Shown here: piece by piece, positions 5,882 to 13,405 of the stretch
How positions within the stretch are numbered: position 1 is the stretch's first letter
Layout: every line of letters starts with the position of its first letter
From: DASQVO01 sp035640715
GTDB lineage: Bacteria; Actinomycetota; Actinomycetes; Streptosporangiales; Streptosporangiaceae
Reading direction: 5' to 3'
NCBI GenBank assembly: GCA_035640715.1
Contig: DASQVO010000475.1
Location: forward strand, 1 to 13,680
Length of the DNA stretch: 13,680 bases
Position numbers and translations under genes: made by a program
The notes under the pieces: model-generated
Database searches by the model: none
Told to the model about the DNA's origin: nothing
Seen by the model: the letters and a program-made list of their open reading frames with translations, nothing else

Positions 5882-7331
5882 GTGCAGGACAGGGCCGGCC
5901 GCCGGTGCGTGGCGTGCGGTGGTGCCCTGAGCAGGTACAACGGGACGGACCTGTGCGGGCCGTGTTCCCGCAGCCCGCATTTGCCGCCTGCCGCTGACCT
6001 GTGGGCCAGCGCCCAGGTCAGGAGCGCGCTGGCTGCCTGGGACGCGGGCACCGTGGTGTCGCTGTACCGCCGCCGTACCGGCGTGACGCAGAGGCGGGTG
6101 GCGGCGGCCGTGGGCATTGACCAGTCCGAGGTCAGCCGTCTTGAGCGCGGCGGCAAGAGGGTCCGCGACCGGGAGCAGCTGCTCGCCTGGCTGCGTCCTC
6201 TCGGGCTGCCGGAGGATCTTGTGCCGGTGGCCCCTTCGGCGTTTCCCTCGGCGGCTGCTGCCGGCGCTGGGGGAACAGGGTTCCGGGCCTCCCGCTCGGA
6301 GTCCGCCCTGGATGCGTGGATGGCTTCGCCGGTCGCGGTTCCCGCGAGGTTCGGCGGGACGGGCCTGCCCGTGGATGAGCAGGCCTGCTCGTCGCGGAAG
6401 AGACGCTCGGCATGTTCCGCCAGCTTGATCATGCTCACGGGGCCGGCCATTTCAGCGGGCACCTGGTCAGCTACATCGACACCGACCTTGCGAGCCTGCT
6501 GCCCGCCCGGCGGGCTCGGCCGCCGGCCTGGCCAGGAGCCGGCTTGCCGCGCAGTTCCTGGAACTAGCTGGCTACCAGGCGGTCGACTCAGGGGCGCCTG
6601 GGCTTGCGCAGGACATGTACCAGCGGGCGCTGGCAGCGGCAGCGGCTTCCGGGGATCCCGCTTACGGCGGCTACCTGGTTGCGGTGAGCCTCGGGCACCT
6701 GGCGCTGCACTGCGGCGATCCGGAGACTGCCCTTGCCTGGGCTCGCAGGGCCGAGGGCGTGCTCGGGACAGCGGCCAGTCCCGGGACCAGGGCCGCGGTC
6801 ACCGCGGTGTCGGCGCGGGCGCTGGCGCGGATGGGCAGGGAGGCCGAGACTACCCGGGTACTGCTGGCGTGCGAGAGGCTGCTGGAGCGCGCGGGCACCG
6901 GCGATGAGCCTCGCTGGATCGCCTACTTCAACCGCGCGTACCTCGCCGACGAGGTCGCGCACTGCCTGCATGACCTCGGGCGGGCTCCGGCGGCGCGGTC
7001 GGCAGCGGAGAACGCCCTTGAGGGCGTGGGAGCGTCGCGTGTGCGCCGCCTCGCCCTGGACGCGACGCTGCTGGCTTCAGCCTGGCTGCGCTCTGGTGAC
7101 GTGGAGCAGGCGTGCGCCGCGGCGGGGGACGGCGTCCGCTACACGGCGAGGACCTCGTCCGGCCGGTGCCGGGAGCGGATCCGGCAGCTCCTGGGCGACC
7201 TGTCGCGCTACCGGGACGTCGCATGCGTCCGCGAGCTTGAGGACCTGGTCTGCCAGATCCTTCCCGACGCCTTCGTCATCCCCCGAGGATGGCCTGGTAG
7301 AAGCCGAGTTCCGCCTGGAGCGCCTGGCTGA
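5882..7331 (+). pseudogene. Zinc-ribbon/XRE/TPR transcriptional regulator broken by two frameshifts
   Basis: The N-terminal frame starts at GTG 5882. It carries a four-cysteine knuckle (C9, C12, C25, C28; CVACG and CGPC) and then an HTH, LYRRRTGVTQRRVAAAVG (61-78) with recognition helix IDQSEVSRLERG (79-90). After DEQA near 6385 the frame must shift by one base; the next frame reads LLVAEETLGMFRQLDHAHG and DTDLASLL. Near 6500-6520, in a C/G run, it must shift again to LARSRLAAQFLELAGYQAV and a long TPR-like region to about 7250 (for example DMYQRALAAAAASGDPAYGG, SLGHLALHCGDPETALAWAR). Repaired, the product would be about 480 residues, usual for XRE/TPR regulators. Promoter and ribosome binding site look intact. 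Either this is a recent pseudogene or both single-base gaps are sequencing errors. The 3' end overlaps the convergent peptidase gene by 56 bp. Confidence 0.8.
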
Positions 7332-9045
7332 GCACGCCGGGGCCGGACAGGTAGTGCCCTGCGCCGTCGAAGAACAGCGAGCGGTGCCGTTCATCCTGGC
7401 CGCTGAGGTCGGCGGCCAGTGCCTGCGCGGCGCTGGCCGGGGCGATCTCGTCCTTGCGGCCGTGTATGAGCAGGACGGGTACCCGAACGCGGGCGGCCCG
7501 TACGGTTCCCGCCGGGCCGGCTAGCGTCCGGGCGTGGGCGCGCTGGAACCGGGGGGCGGACCTGGCCCAGTCGCCGGGGTCGGTGATCGCGGAGATGGCG
7601 GTGACCGCGGTCACGGGCGTCCCGGGGACGCAGGCGGCCTGCAGCGCGGTGTACCCGCCGGCGCTGCTTCCGGAGACGAATACCGCCCGCGGGTCGGCAA
7701 TCCCCGCATCGACGAGGTAGCGGGCGACGGCAAGGCAGTCCTGGACGTCGTAGTCTCCCCAGTTCCCGTTGAGCGACGTGCGGAACTGCCTGCCCAGTCC
7801 CGCTGATCCCCGGTAGGCGACTTCGGCGACGGCGAAGCCGTGGCGGACGAAGAACTCCTTCGTCCAGTCCAGCCTGTCCTTGACCTCGTCGGTGGGACCC
7901 GGATGCGCGCGGACGATAAGGGGAACGGCCATGTCGCCGCTCGGGCGGTGGAGCAGGAACTGAAGGCCATCATCACCATGTGTACGACCGCGCTCCGCTG
8001 TGACCGTGCCGGCTTCGGGGGGATCGCCCGCCTGGGGGATCCGGGCGAGTGCCGCTGAGTGTGGGCTGATGGTCACGACGGCTGGCTGCACCACGGGGTC
8101 GGCGCCGATGACGGCGATGCGCCCGCCGAGTGCCGCGACGTAGGGCTTGGCTGACGTCAGCGGGGTATCCAGGAACTTCAGTGTCTGCCCTTCCCGTGCA
8201 ATGGCCAGACAGTGTGAGAGGCCATCGTGCACGATGATCGGGATGCTCCCGTCCGGGAGGAACGCGTAAGACTGGTACCCGGCTTCCCAGGGGGCGGGAG
8301 CGCAGTCCCGGTCGATCGGGGCGACCGGGTGGTGGAGTTCCCCGTCCCACCGGTACAGGTTCCAGTACCCGCTGCGGTCCGACAGGTAGTACAGGTCACC
8401 GCCGGGTCCCCACGCGGGCTGGACGACCGACTCGTGGCCGCTGCCCGCGATGACCCGGCCGCGCCGGGCCTGTCCGTTCGCGGCGGGCTCGGCGACGAGC
8501 AGTCGGCTGGCATCCCATGGCATCTGCCCCTCGTCCCACTCCAGGAAGGCGAGCTGCCGACCCCGCATGCGGGGGGCCGCGAGGAAACCGCGGGAACTGG
8601 CAAGGACCTCGGCGTCCTGGCCGTCGTGGCGGATGCGGACGATCTCGTCGCCTCGTTCCGTCCCGCGGACGGCCAGGACTCCCTCGTCGCTGATGCTCAG
8701 GTCCCCGTAGCAGGCACCGTCGCCTTCGCGGGCGGCGGTGGAGGCGCCGTCCCCCGAGAGCCGGTAGACCCCGCTGTCCTCGCTTCTGATCAGCCACGAG
8801 GTCCCGTCGGCTTCGATGGCGTACCCGCCACCTCCGTAGGCGTGCAGCCAGCCGCCGATGCTGAACCCGGGCGGGCTCACCGGGACCGCTGCGGCGGTCC
8901 CGGTGGAGCGCATCAGCCGGGTCGTCCCGTCGGGCCACCCCTGAAGCCACCACAGGGCGCCAGCGTGCGAGCTCAGCTCGTCCAGTGAGACCTTCTGCCG
9001 CGCGGCCCAGTCAGCGGTCACGGCGCGGTGCTCATGCTCAGTCAT
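7276..9045 (-). CDS. S9-family (prolyl oligopeptidase-type) serine peptidase
   Basis: A 589-residue cytoplasmic-looking protein with no signal peptide. Residues about 25-340 have the repeating strand pattern of a beta-propeller that gates access to the active site, for example PAWGPGGDLYYLSDRSGYWN at 210-229. Residues about 360-589 form the alpha/beta-hydrolase domain: nucleophile S461 in SGSSAGGY, D532 in HGRKDEIAP, and H564 in DGAGHYLSGPG. AYRGSAGLGRQFR (410-422) is the usual segment before the nucleophile. The triad is complete, so activity on short peptides or acyl-peptides is expected; the exact specificity cannot be read. The ATG at 9045 has GAGAGG a few bases upstream. Length is slightly short for the family (about 600-700). 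Its 3' end overlaps the convergent XRE regulator. Confidence 0.9.
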   Translation of the reverse strand: MTEHEHRAVTADWAARQKVSLDELSSHAGALWWLQGWPDGTTRLMRSTGTAAAVPVSPPGFSIGGWLHAYGGGGYAIEADGTSWLIRSEDSGVYRLSGDGASTAAREGDGACYGDLSISDEGVLAVRGTERGDEIVRIRHDGQDAEVLASSRGFLAAPRMRGRQLAFLEWDEGQMPWDASRLLVAEPAANGQARRGRVIAGSGHESVVQPAWGPGGDLYYLSDRSGYWNLYRWDGELHHPVAPIDRDCAPAPWEAGYQSYAFLPDGSIPIIVHDGLSHCLAIAREGQTLKFLDTPLTSAKPYVAALGGRIAVIGADPVVQPAVVTISPHSAALARIPQAGDPPEAGTVTAERGRTHGDDGLQFLLHRPSGDMAVPLIVRAHPGPTDEVKDRLDWTKEFFVRHGFAVAEVAYRGSAGLGRQFRTSLNGNWGDYDVQDCLAVARYLVDAGIADPRAVFVSGSSAGGYTALQAACVPGTPVTAVTAISAITDPGDWARSAPRFQRAHARTLAGPAGTVRAARVRVPVLLIHGRKDEIAPASAAQALAADLSGQDERHRSLFFDGAGHYLSGPGVLSQALQAELGFYQAILGG

Positions 9046-9170
9046 CGGCAGCCTCTCGCAGGGGCGGCACTCGGGATGCTAGCCGCTGGACCACGCATCC
9101 ATTCCACCAGGCCGACAGTGACGAGGGTATCCCCGCGCCCCCGGATACGCTGGCCGAGCTGCCTCTCCGG

Positions 9171-9189
9171 GGGCCTGGCGGTCAGGCCC
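9171..9189 (-). terminator. Hairpin downstream of the YrdC fragment
   Basis: GGGCCTG (9171-9177) pairs with CAGGCCC (9183-9189) around a 5-nt loop. It lies 14 bp past the minus-strand stop of the Sua5/YrdC remnant. It has no U-tract. It is plausibly that gene's original terminator and now separates the remnant from the peptidase gene. Confidence 0.4.
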
Positions 9190-9203
9190 GCCAGGACATG
9201 CTG

Positions 9204-9425
9204 TCAGATCTCGCGTCCGAGCGCGGCGGAGAGGGCGCGCCTGTGGACGAGGCCGGGCCGCGTGAGAACCGGCCCGGCAGCTTGGCAGTCGACGATGGTC
9301 ATGTGGTTATCGGCGGGGCAGATTCCGCCGTCGAGCGTGAGGGCGACGTCAAGGCGGGACTCGGCTAGGAAGGCCTCGACGTCCGCCGGGCTGACAGCGG
9401 GGCCGCGATCGTCGGGGCCGCCGGA
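9204..9425 (-). pseudogene. Sua5/YciO/YrdC-family protein, C-terminal remnant
   Basis: The minus-strand frame from 9425 to TGA (complement of 9204-9206) reads SGGPDDRGPAVSPADVEAFL and continues through LDVALTLDGGICPADNHMTI, VDCQAAGPVLTRPGL to REI. It follows the end of YrdC-domain proteins, which make threonylcarbamoyl-AMP for tRNA t6A: an S-G-G-P-D turn, a D-G-G loop, a T-[IV]-V-D strand and the R-P-G element. The substitution NHM where family members usually have P-S-T makes it divergent. A TGA stands just before it, and the N-terminal nucleotide-binding part is gone. An alternative is a YrdC-like domain of another enzyme. It is the 3'-most piece of a four-gene mosaic on this strand. Confidence 0.6.
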
Positions 9426-9448
9426 TCATGTGCATGAGGGGCATCCGT

Positions 9449-9640
9449 TCAGCGGGCGAGGGGCGGGTAGTCGATCCAGGGGTCGCGGAGGGCGTCCAGG
9501 CGCCGGGAAGCGTGAGCGGGGTGGCTGAGCCGGAAATAGGCCATGATGCGGGGCATGCCGGTGTTGTTCGCGCCGACGGCGTGGGGCACGAGGTGGTGCA
9601 TGAGCAGCAGGTCGCCGAGATGTACCGGCAGGCCAGCCCA
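9449..9640 (-). pseudogene. PhyH-type 2-oxoglutarate dioxygenase, C-terminal remnant
   Basis: In the minus-strand frame ending at TGA (complement of 9449-9451) the sequence reads LPVHLGDLLLMHHLVPHAVG, then NNTGMPRIMAYFRLSHP and LDALRDPWIDYPPLAR. This is the C-terminal part of phytanoyl-CoA dioxygenase-like enzymes: the G-D-[LV]-x-[LF]-x-H strand, the distal iron-ligand histidine (VPHA), and the P-R arginine that binds 2-oxoglutarate. The N-terminal part with the HxD iron motif is absent. It is joined in a different frame to the methyltransferase fragment at about 9619-9640. C-terminus and stop are natural. Inactive. Confidence 0.75.
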
Positions 9641-9771
9641 AGCTCGTCTGCCCGCCGCTGCGCGGCACCGGCGGCGACGCTGCTGTAGTCGATCCCGATC
9701 ACCGACTTCGCGCCGGCCTGGACGAGCGCGGTGTCATCCAGCCCGTGGCCGCTTTGCAGGTGTACGACTTC
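9619..9771 (-). pseudogene. Class I SAM methyltransferase, motif I fragment
   Basis: About 50 residues on the minus strand read EVVHLQSGHGLDDTALVQAG, then AKSVIGIDYSSVAAGAAQRR and ADELGLACRYI. This is the SAM-binding beta1-alphaA-beta2 unit of a Rossmann methyltransferase, with a glycine-rich motif I (HLQSGHGLD) and the acidic end of beta2 (IGIDYS, whose Asp binds the ribose). Neither the preceding N-terminus nor the rest of the catalytic domain is present. Upstream it runs into the truncated GNAT gene in another frame, and downstream into the PhyH piece. It is an internal fragment bounded by two rearrangement points. Confidence 0.75.
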
Positions 9772-10216
9772 CGGGGAGCCGGCCAAACCGGCGCGCCCGG
9801 TCGTTGGCGTCCAGGACCCACAAGATCGCGTCGGCGTAGCCGAGGCGGGCCAGTTCCGCGACCGCGCCGCCCATCAGGGCACGCCCGGTGCCCGTGCCCC
9901 AGGCGCCCGGCGCTGCGTAGATGGCGAAGACCTCGCCCGTCATGCGCGGATCGGTATCGCCGTCCCGGGAGGGACCGAACGACGCGAAGCCGGTGATGCC
10001 GCCGCCCTCCACGACCGAGACCAGGACGCCGCCCCGTGCCGGATCCCCCTGCTCCAGGGCACGCCGCCACACCTGCGAGCGCAGGGCCGGGTCGAGCCCG
10101 TCGAGGTAGTCCTGGGGAATCTTGCCCCGGTAGGCAGACTGCCACGAGCGGACATGGACCAGGCCGATGGCGTCGGCGTCTGCAAGGGTGGCGGGACGAA
10201 CGAAAGGAGCGGGCAT
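9734..10216 (-). pseudogene. GNAT N-acetyltransferase lacking its natural C-terminus
   Basis: A 160-residue minus-strand frame. It has a standard GNAT start (FVRPATLADADAIGLVHVRS), a central VSVVEGGGITGFASFG, the acetyl-CoA pyrophosphate loop in AIYAAPGAWGTGTGRALMGG, and AELARLGYADAILWVLDAND. In the family the next residues are R-A-R-R-F-Y-E-x-x-G-[WF] and two further strands. Here, after RARRF, the frame runs into unrelated GRLPGSRTPAKRPRAG and stops. About 25 residues are lost exactly where methyltransferase sequence begins. The core fold and the CoA loop remain, so residual activity cannot be excluded; a truncated pseudogene is more likely. It starts 38 bp downstream of the aldo/keto reductase, with no clear ribosome binding site. 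Confidence 0.75.
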
Positions 10217-10254
10217 ACGCCGATTGTGCCCGCCCGCCCCGTTCTGGCGGATGA

Positions 10255-11276
10255 TCAGGCCGTCTCCGATGCACGCCAGCGCTCCATGACGTCGTAGGGC
10301 CGTCCAGCCTTCGCCGGGTCGCGCTCGATGATGTCGCCAAGTACGTCGTCGATCGAGTGCATGATGTCTTCACCAAGCCGCGCCTCGGCCGCTTTGACGT
10401 TCTCGCATATCTGCTCGGGCCGCGAGGCGCCGATTATGGCCGACGTGACATGGCGGTTATAGAGCACCCAGGCGAGGGCAAGCTGAGCGAGTGATAGGCC
10501 AGCTGCCTCGGCGATGGGCCGTAGGCCCTCGACCCGGAGGCGAAGTTCCTCCGACAGGTACCGGCGGATCGAGCCGCTCGTGTACTTTTGAGCGGCCCGC
10601 GACCCGCCCGGCGATATCAGGCCCGGAGGGTACTTGACCGTAAGCACCCCCTGGGCGAGAGGCGAATACGTGATCTGGCTGATGCCAAGCTCCGCGCTGG
10701 TCGGCATCACCTCATCCTCCGGAACCCTCCAGAGCGCAGAGTACTGCGGCTGGTTAGACACAAGCCGGATACCGGCCTGCAAGGCGAGCCGCTGTCCTTC
10801 ACGCAGCTGCGCAGACGTCCACTCTGATACGCCAACCCAGCGAACGTCGCCAGCGTGGACAAGGTCGGAGAACGCGGCGATTGTCTCTTCAAGCGGCGTA
10901 TCCTCGTCGAACCGGTGCGCCTGATAGAGGTCGATATAGCCTGTCCGCAAGCGGCGAAGAGACGCGTGGCAGTTCGTCATGACCCGCTTCCGCGACAATC
11001 CCCTGTCCTCAGGGCTGTGCTTGTGGGAAGCCCTACCTTGGAGCAGACGACAACCGACTCCCGGCGGACCCCGGTCAGAGCGAAGCCGAGCAACTCCTCG
11101 GCCCGCCCGTCCGCGTACATGTCAGCCGTGTCAAAGACCGTGATGCCAGCCTCAAGAGCCTTGCTGACGCACGCCACGGCAGTGGCGTCATCGACTCCAT
11201 CGCCGTGCGTGAGCCAGTTCCCATAGGAAATAACGCTCAGGCAGAGGTCCGAGCGACCCAGGCGGCGATACTCCAT
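10255..11276 (-). pseudogene. Aldo/keto reductase with one frameshift
   Basis: Two overlapping minus-strand frames make one NADPH-dependent aldo/keto reductase of the potassium-channel-beta-like type. The N-terminal part, from ATG at 11276, reads MEYRRLGRSDLCLSVISYGN and holds three of the four catalytic residues: D49 (FDTAD), Y54 (MYADG) and K80 (SKVG). After GLPTS near 11010-11022 the frame shifts, and the second part reads SPEDRGLSRKRVMTN and continues with the catalytic histidine in DLYQAHRFDEDTPLEET, then GVSEWTSAQLREG, NQPQYSALWRVPE, SPLAQGVLTVKYPPG and the NADPH 2'-phosphate motif IIGASRPEQ. All expected elements are there, at about 340 residues. Only one base need be restored. Either a very recent mutation or a sequencing error explains it. 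The natural substrate is unknown. Confidence 0.85.
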
Positions 11277-11315
11277 GACAAGTGCCAGTGCCTACCGGGG
11301 ACATCTCCAGCAGCC

Positions 11316-11352
11316 AGCTTCGGCCTGGAGTGTCGATTTCCAGGCCGAAGCT
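11316..11352. terminator. 13-bp perfect hairpin between serS and the aldo/keto reductase
   Basis: AGCTTCGGCCTGG (11316-11328) pairs exactly with CCAGGCCGAAGCT (11340-11352) around an 11-nt loop. It starts 33 bp past the serS stop on the minus strand. It lacks a U-run, as many actinobacterial terminators do. The aldo/keto reductase start at 11276 is 40 bp further on, so the two genes are probably separate transcription units. Confidence 0.65.
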
Positions 11353-11384
11353 CTGAGCTGAGGCGAGGTTCCCGGTGGGTGGTG

Positions 11385-12665
11385 CTACTTCCGCGGCTCC
11401 AGCACCTTCTTGCCCATGTAAGGGACCAGCGGTTCCGGCAGCTCGACCGTACCGTCCTTCCTCTGGCCGTGCTCGATGATCGCGGCCCACATCCGGGGAG
11501 TGGCCAGGGCCGAGCCGTTGAGGTAGTGAGGCGGCCTGGTCTGGCCGTTTCCGGCGCGGTAGCGGATGTTGCTTCGCCGGGCCTGGAAGTCGCCGAAGTG
11601 CCCGACCGAGGAGACCTCAAGCCAGCGGTCGACACCAGGTGAGTACACCTCCAGGTCGAAGATCCGCGTGGACGAGAACGTAAGATCGCCCGCCGAGAGA
11701 TCAAGAACCCGGTAGGGAAGCTCCAAGAGCTGGAGGGGTCGTTCGGCGTCGGCCAGCAGGGCATCGAACTCGTCCTGAACCGTCTCCGGTGTGCAGATGC
11801 GAACAAGCTCGACCTTGTGGAACTCGTGGAGACGCTGAAGCCCCCGGGTGTCCTTTCCGGCAGAGCCGGCTTCCCGCCGGAAGCAGGACGAGTAAGTCAT
11901 GTAGCGCTTCGGCAGCTCATCCGCATCGAACAGCTCACCCCGGTGAAGGCCGGTCAAAGGAACCTCGCCGGTGGGGATGAGCCACAGGTCGTCCAGGGTG
12001 GTGTTGTAGGCGTCCTCGGCGAACTTGGGGAGATGGCCTGTCCCCTCGAAGACCTCGCGGCGGACCATGTGCGGGACAAGGACCTCAAGGTAGGTGTCAC
12101 GGTTGAGATCGAGGCCGAACTGCGCGAGGGCGCGGATCAGCCGGGCGCCGTCGCCGTAAAGCAGAGAGAACCCAGAGCCGCTCAGCTTCGCGGCGCGCTC
12201 GGGGTCGAAGATCCCAAGATCGCCCGCAACATCCCAGTGCGGCCGGTAGTCCGCCGGGTTGTATTTGTCGGAAGAGGGGCCTTCAACTCGGAGGACAACA
12301 TTGGATGACTCGTCAAGGCCATCGGGTGCGTCCGGCGAGGGCAGGTTCGGCAGGACCAGCAGAAGCGAACGCGACTTGCTCTCGGCCTCCCGAAGTGCCG
12401 CCTCCCCGGCGGCAAGACGAGACTTCAAGTCCGCGAGCGCCTCTCGCTCGGTGTCCGCGCTCGGGTCCTTGGCAGCGATGAGTTTCCCGACCTGCTTGGA
12501 GCGGGCGTTCATCTCGGCTCGAAGCGTCTCAACCTCGGACAAGGTGCTGCGCTGCTGGATCAGGGCATCCCGCGCGGAAAGGACGACATCGGAGGAGACG
12601 CCCTTGCGTGCTAGCGCTGCGACGACAGCATCGGGCTGATCGACCAGCAGCTTCGAGTCGATCAC
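11385..12665 (-). CDS. serS: Seryl-tRNA synthetase
   Basis: A 426-residue class II aminoacyl-tRNA synthetase that charges tRNA-Ser with serine. The GTG at 12665 is chosen because GGGAGGAAG lies directly upstream and the protein then begins with the family-typical (M)IDSKLL; an in-frame ATG at 12719 would add 18 unrelated residues. Residues about 28-100 form the tRNA-binding coiled coil. The core has PTGEVPLT at 231-238 (serine-binding TxE loop), motif 2 in SSCFRREAGSAGKDTRG (259-275; R263, E265) and motif 3 in LNGSALATPR (382-391; R391). The active-site segment EVSSVGHFGDFQARRSNIRY differs from the usual S-S-C-S-N at three positions. All catalytic motifs are retained. No translation gene is adjacent; an IS256 remnant lies upstream. 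This may be the only serS, or a second copy with a resistance or biosynthetic role. Confidence 0.95.
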   Translation of the reverse strand: MIDSKLLVDQPDAVVAALARKGVSSDVVLSARDALIQQRSTLSEVETLRAEMNARSKQVGKLIAAKDPSADTEREALADLKSRLAAGEAALREAESKSRSLLLVLPNLPSPDAPDGLDESSNVVLRVEGPSSDKYNPADYRPHWDVAGDLGIFDPERAAKLSGSGFSLLYGDGARLIRALAQFGLDLNRDTYLEVLVPHMVRREVFEGTGHLPKFAEDAYNTTLDDLWLIPTGEVPLTGLHRGELFDADELPKRYMTYSSCFRREAGSAGKDTRGLQRLHEFHKVELVRICTPETVQDEFDALLADAERPLQLLELPYRVLDLSAGDLTFSSTRIFDLEVYSPGVDRWLEVSSVGHFGDFQARRSNIRYRAGNGQTRPPHYLNGSALATPRMWAAIIEHGQRKDGTVELPEPLVPYMGKKVLEPRK

Positions 12666-12942
12666 TTCTTCCTCCCTGTGCCCGCCGACTTGCCGGGCTT
12701 GGCGTCCGGCGGCTGGCAAGTCCTGTGTCTGGGTCCAAGCGTCCTGTGCCGACGGTCAGAGGATACGCCCCGCCACTGACGATGCCGTGGCAGATCAGAG
12801 CTGTGTTAGCGTCCACGGATGTGGTGTATGGGGTACTTGATCTCGATGTGATGATTTTGCCCTAGTCCGGCGTGTTGCCGTGATGGGAGGCGGCCACCTC
12901 GCGATCCTTCGAAGTGGATTCGGAGCAACGAAGGAGAGTGAA

Positions 12943-13074
12943 GTGGCCGCAGGTGACATTGTGCCGGTTCCGGGCGCCCAGTTCGAGGAGACCCTGGCAG
13001 CGGCAAGTCCGGACATGCTGCGGGAGATGATCCGCGCCGCTCGCCTGCGCGGGCCGTGCCAGACGGCCGCCTGA
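12943..13074 (+). pseudogene. IS256-family transposase, N-terminal remnant
   Basis: A 43-codon frame begins at GTG 12943 with AAGGAG at 12931-12936. It reads VAAGDIVPVPGAQFEETLAA and then ASPDMLREMIRAA before diverging and ending at TGA 13072-13074. The L-x-E-x-L-A-x-A-S-P-D-[LM]-[LM]-R-x-[ML]-[IL] pattern is the conserved start of actinobacterial IS256 (mutator-type) transposases. The zinc-less DDE catalytic domain, about 350 residues, is absent. The intact ribosome binding site suggests this was the left part of a real element. I could not identify terminal inverted repeats or a target duplication. It documents a past transposition beside serS. Confidence 0.65.
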
Positions 13075-13287
13075 TCCTTCATCTGGGGCGCTGTGAGCCT
13101 TGCTCGCGGGATCCCCTCACGCGCTCCCATTATCGTCGATCCAGGCTGACGCTGCCCGCTCCTGTCACCTCTCGTCCGCTCAGCCGGGACTGCGGTCCCG
13201 GAGCGCTGGCCGCCCCGAATTAGGGGTGGGTGGCGCGATACGGCCCGTCCAGCCCGTGACGCCGCCGTGTCGGCGCGACAGCGGTCG

Positions 13288-13313
13288 GCCCGGGAATCCG
13301 GGCGTTCCCGGGC
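13288..13313. repeat. 9-bp perfect hairpin
   Basis: GCCCGGGAA (13288-13296) pairs with TTCCCGGGC (13305-13313) around an 8-nt loop. It has no associated gene end, so its role is unclear. Transcription terminator and protein-binding site are both possible. Confidence 0.4.
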
Positions 13314-13380
13314 TGCCCGGCCCGTGTGCGCCCCGTCCGCGCCGCCGCCCGTGCGGACCGGGTATCGAGGCTGAGGATAT

Positions 13381-13405
13381 AACCGCACCCATGGGGGGTG
13401 CGGTT
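13381..13405. repeat. 10-bp perfect hairpin abutting a -35-like box
   Basis: AACCGCACCC (13381-13390) pairs with GGGTGCGGTT (13396-13405) around ATGGG. On the minus strand it directly follows a perfect TTGACA (complement of 13405-13410) and precedes a TATATCC (complement of 13375-13381). The spacing of 22-23 nt is too long for a normal promoter. It may be an operator, a terminator or an element end. Confidence 0.45.

Noticed and set aside
8227..8988. Long plus-strand open frame of 253 codons
   Set aside because: It lies fully antisense to the S9 peptidase gene, which has a complete catalytic triad; the frame is a high-GC shadow.
12806..13006. Minus-strand frame ending HHIEIKYPIHHIRGR, suspected transposase tail
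   Set aside because: The resemblance covers only about 15 residues and could not be tied to a transposase family; the plus-strand IS256 start is better supported in the same interval.
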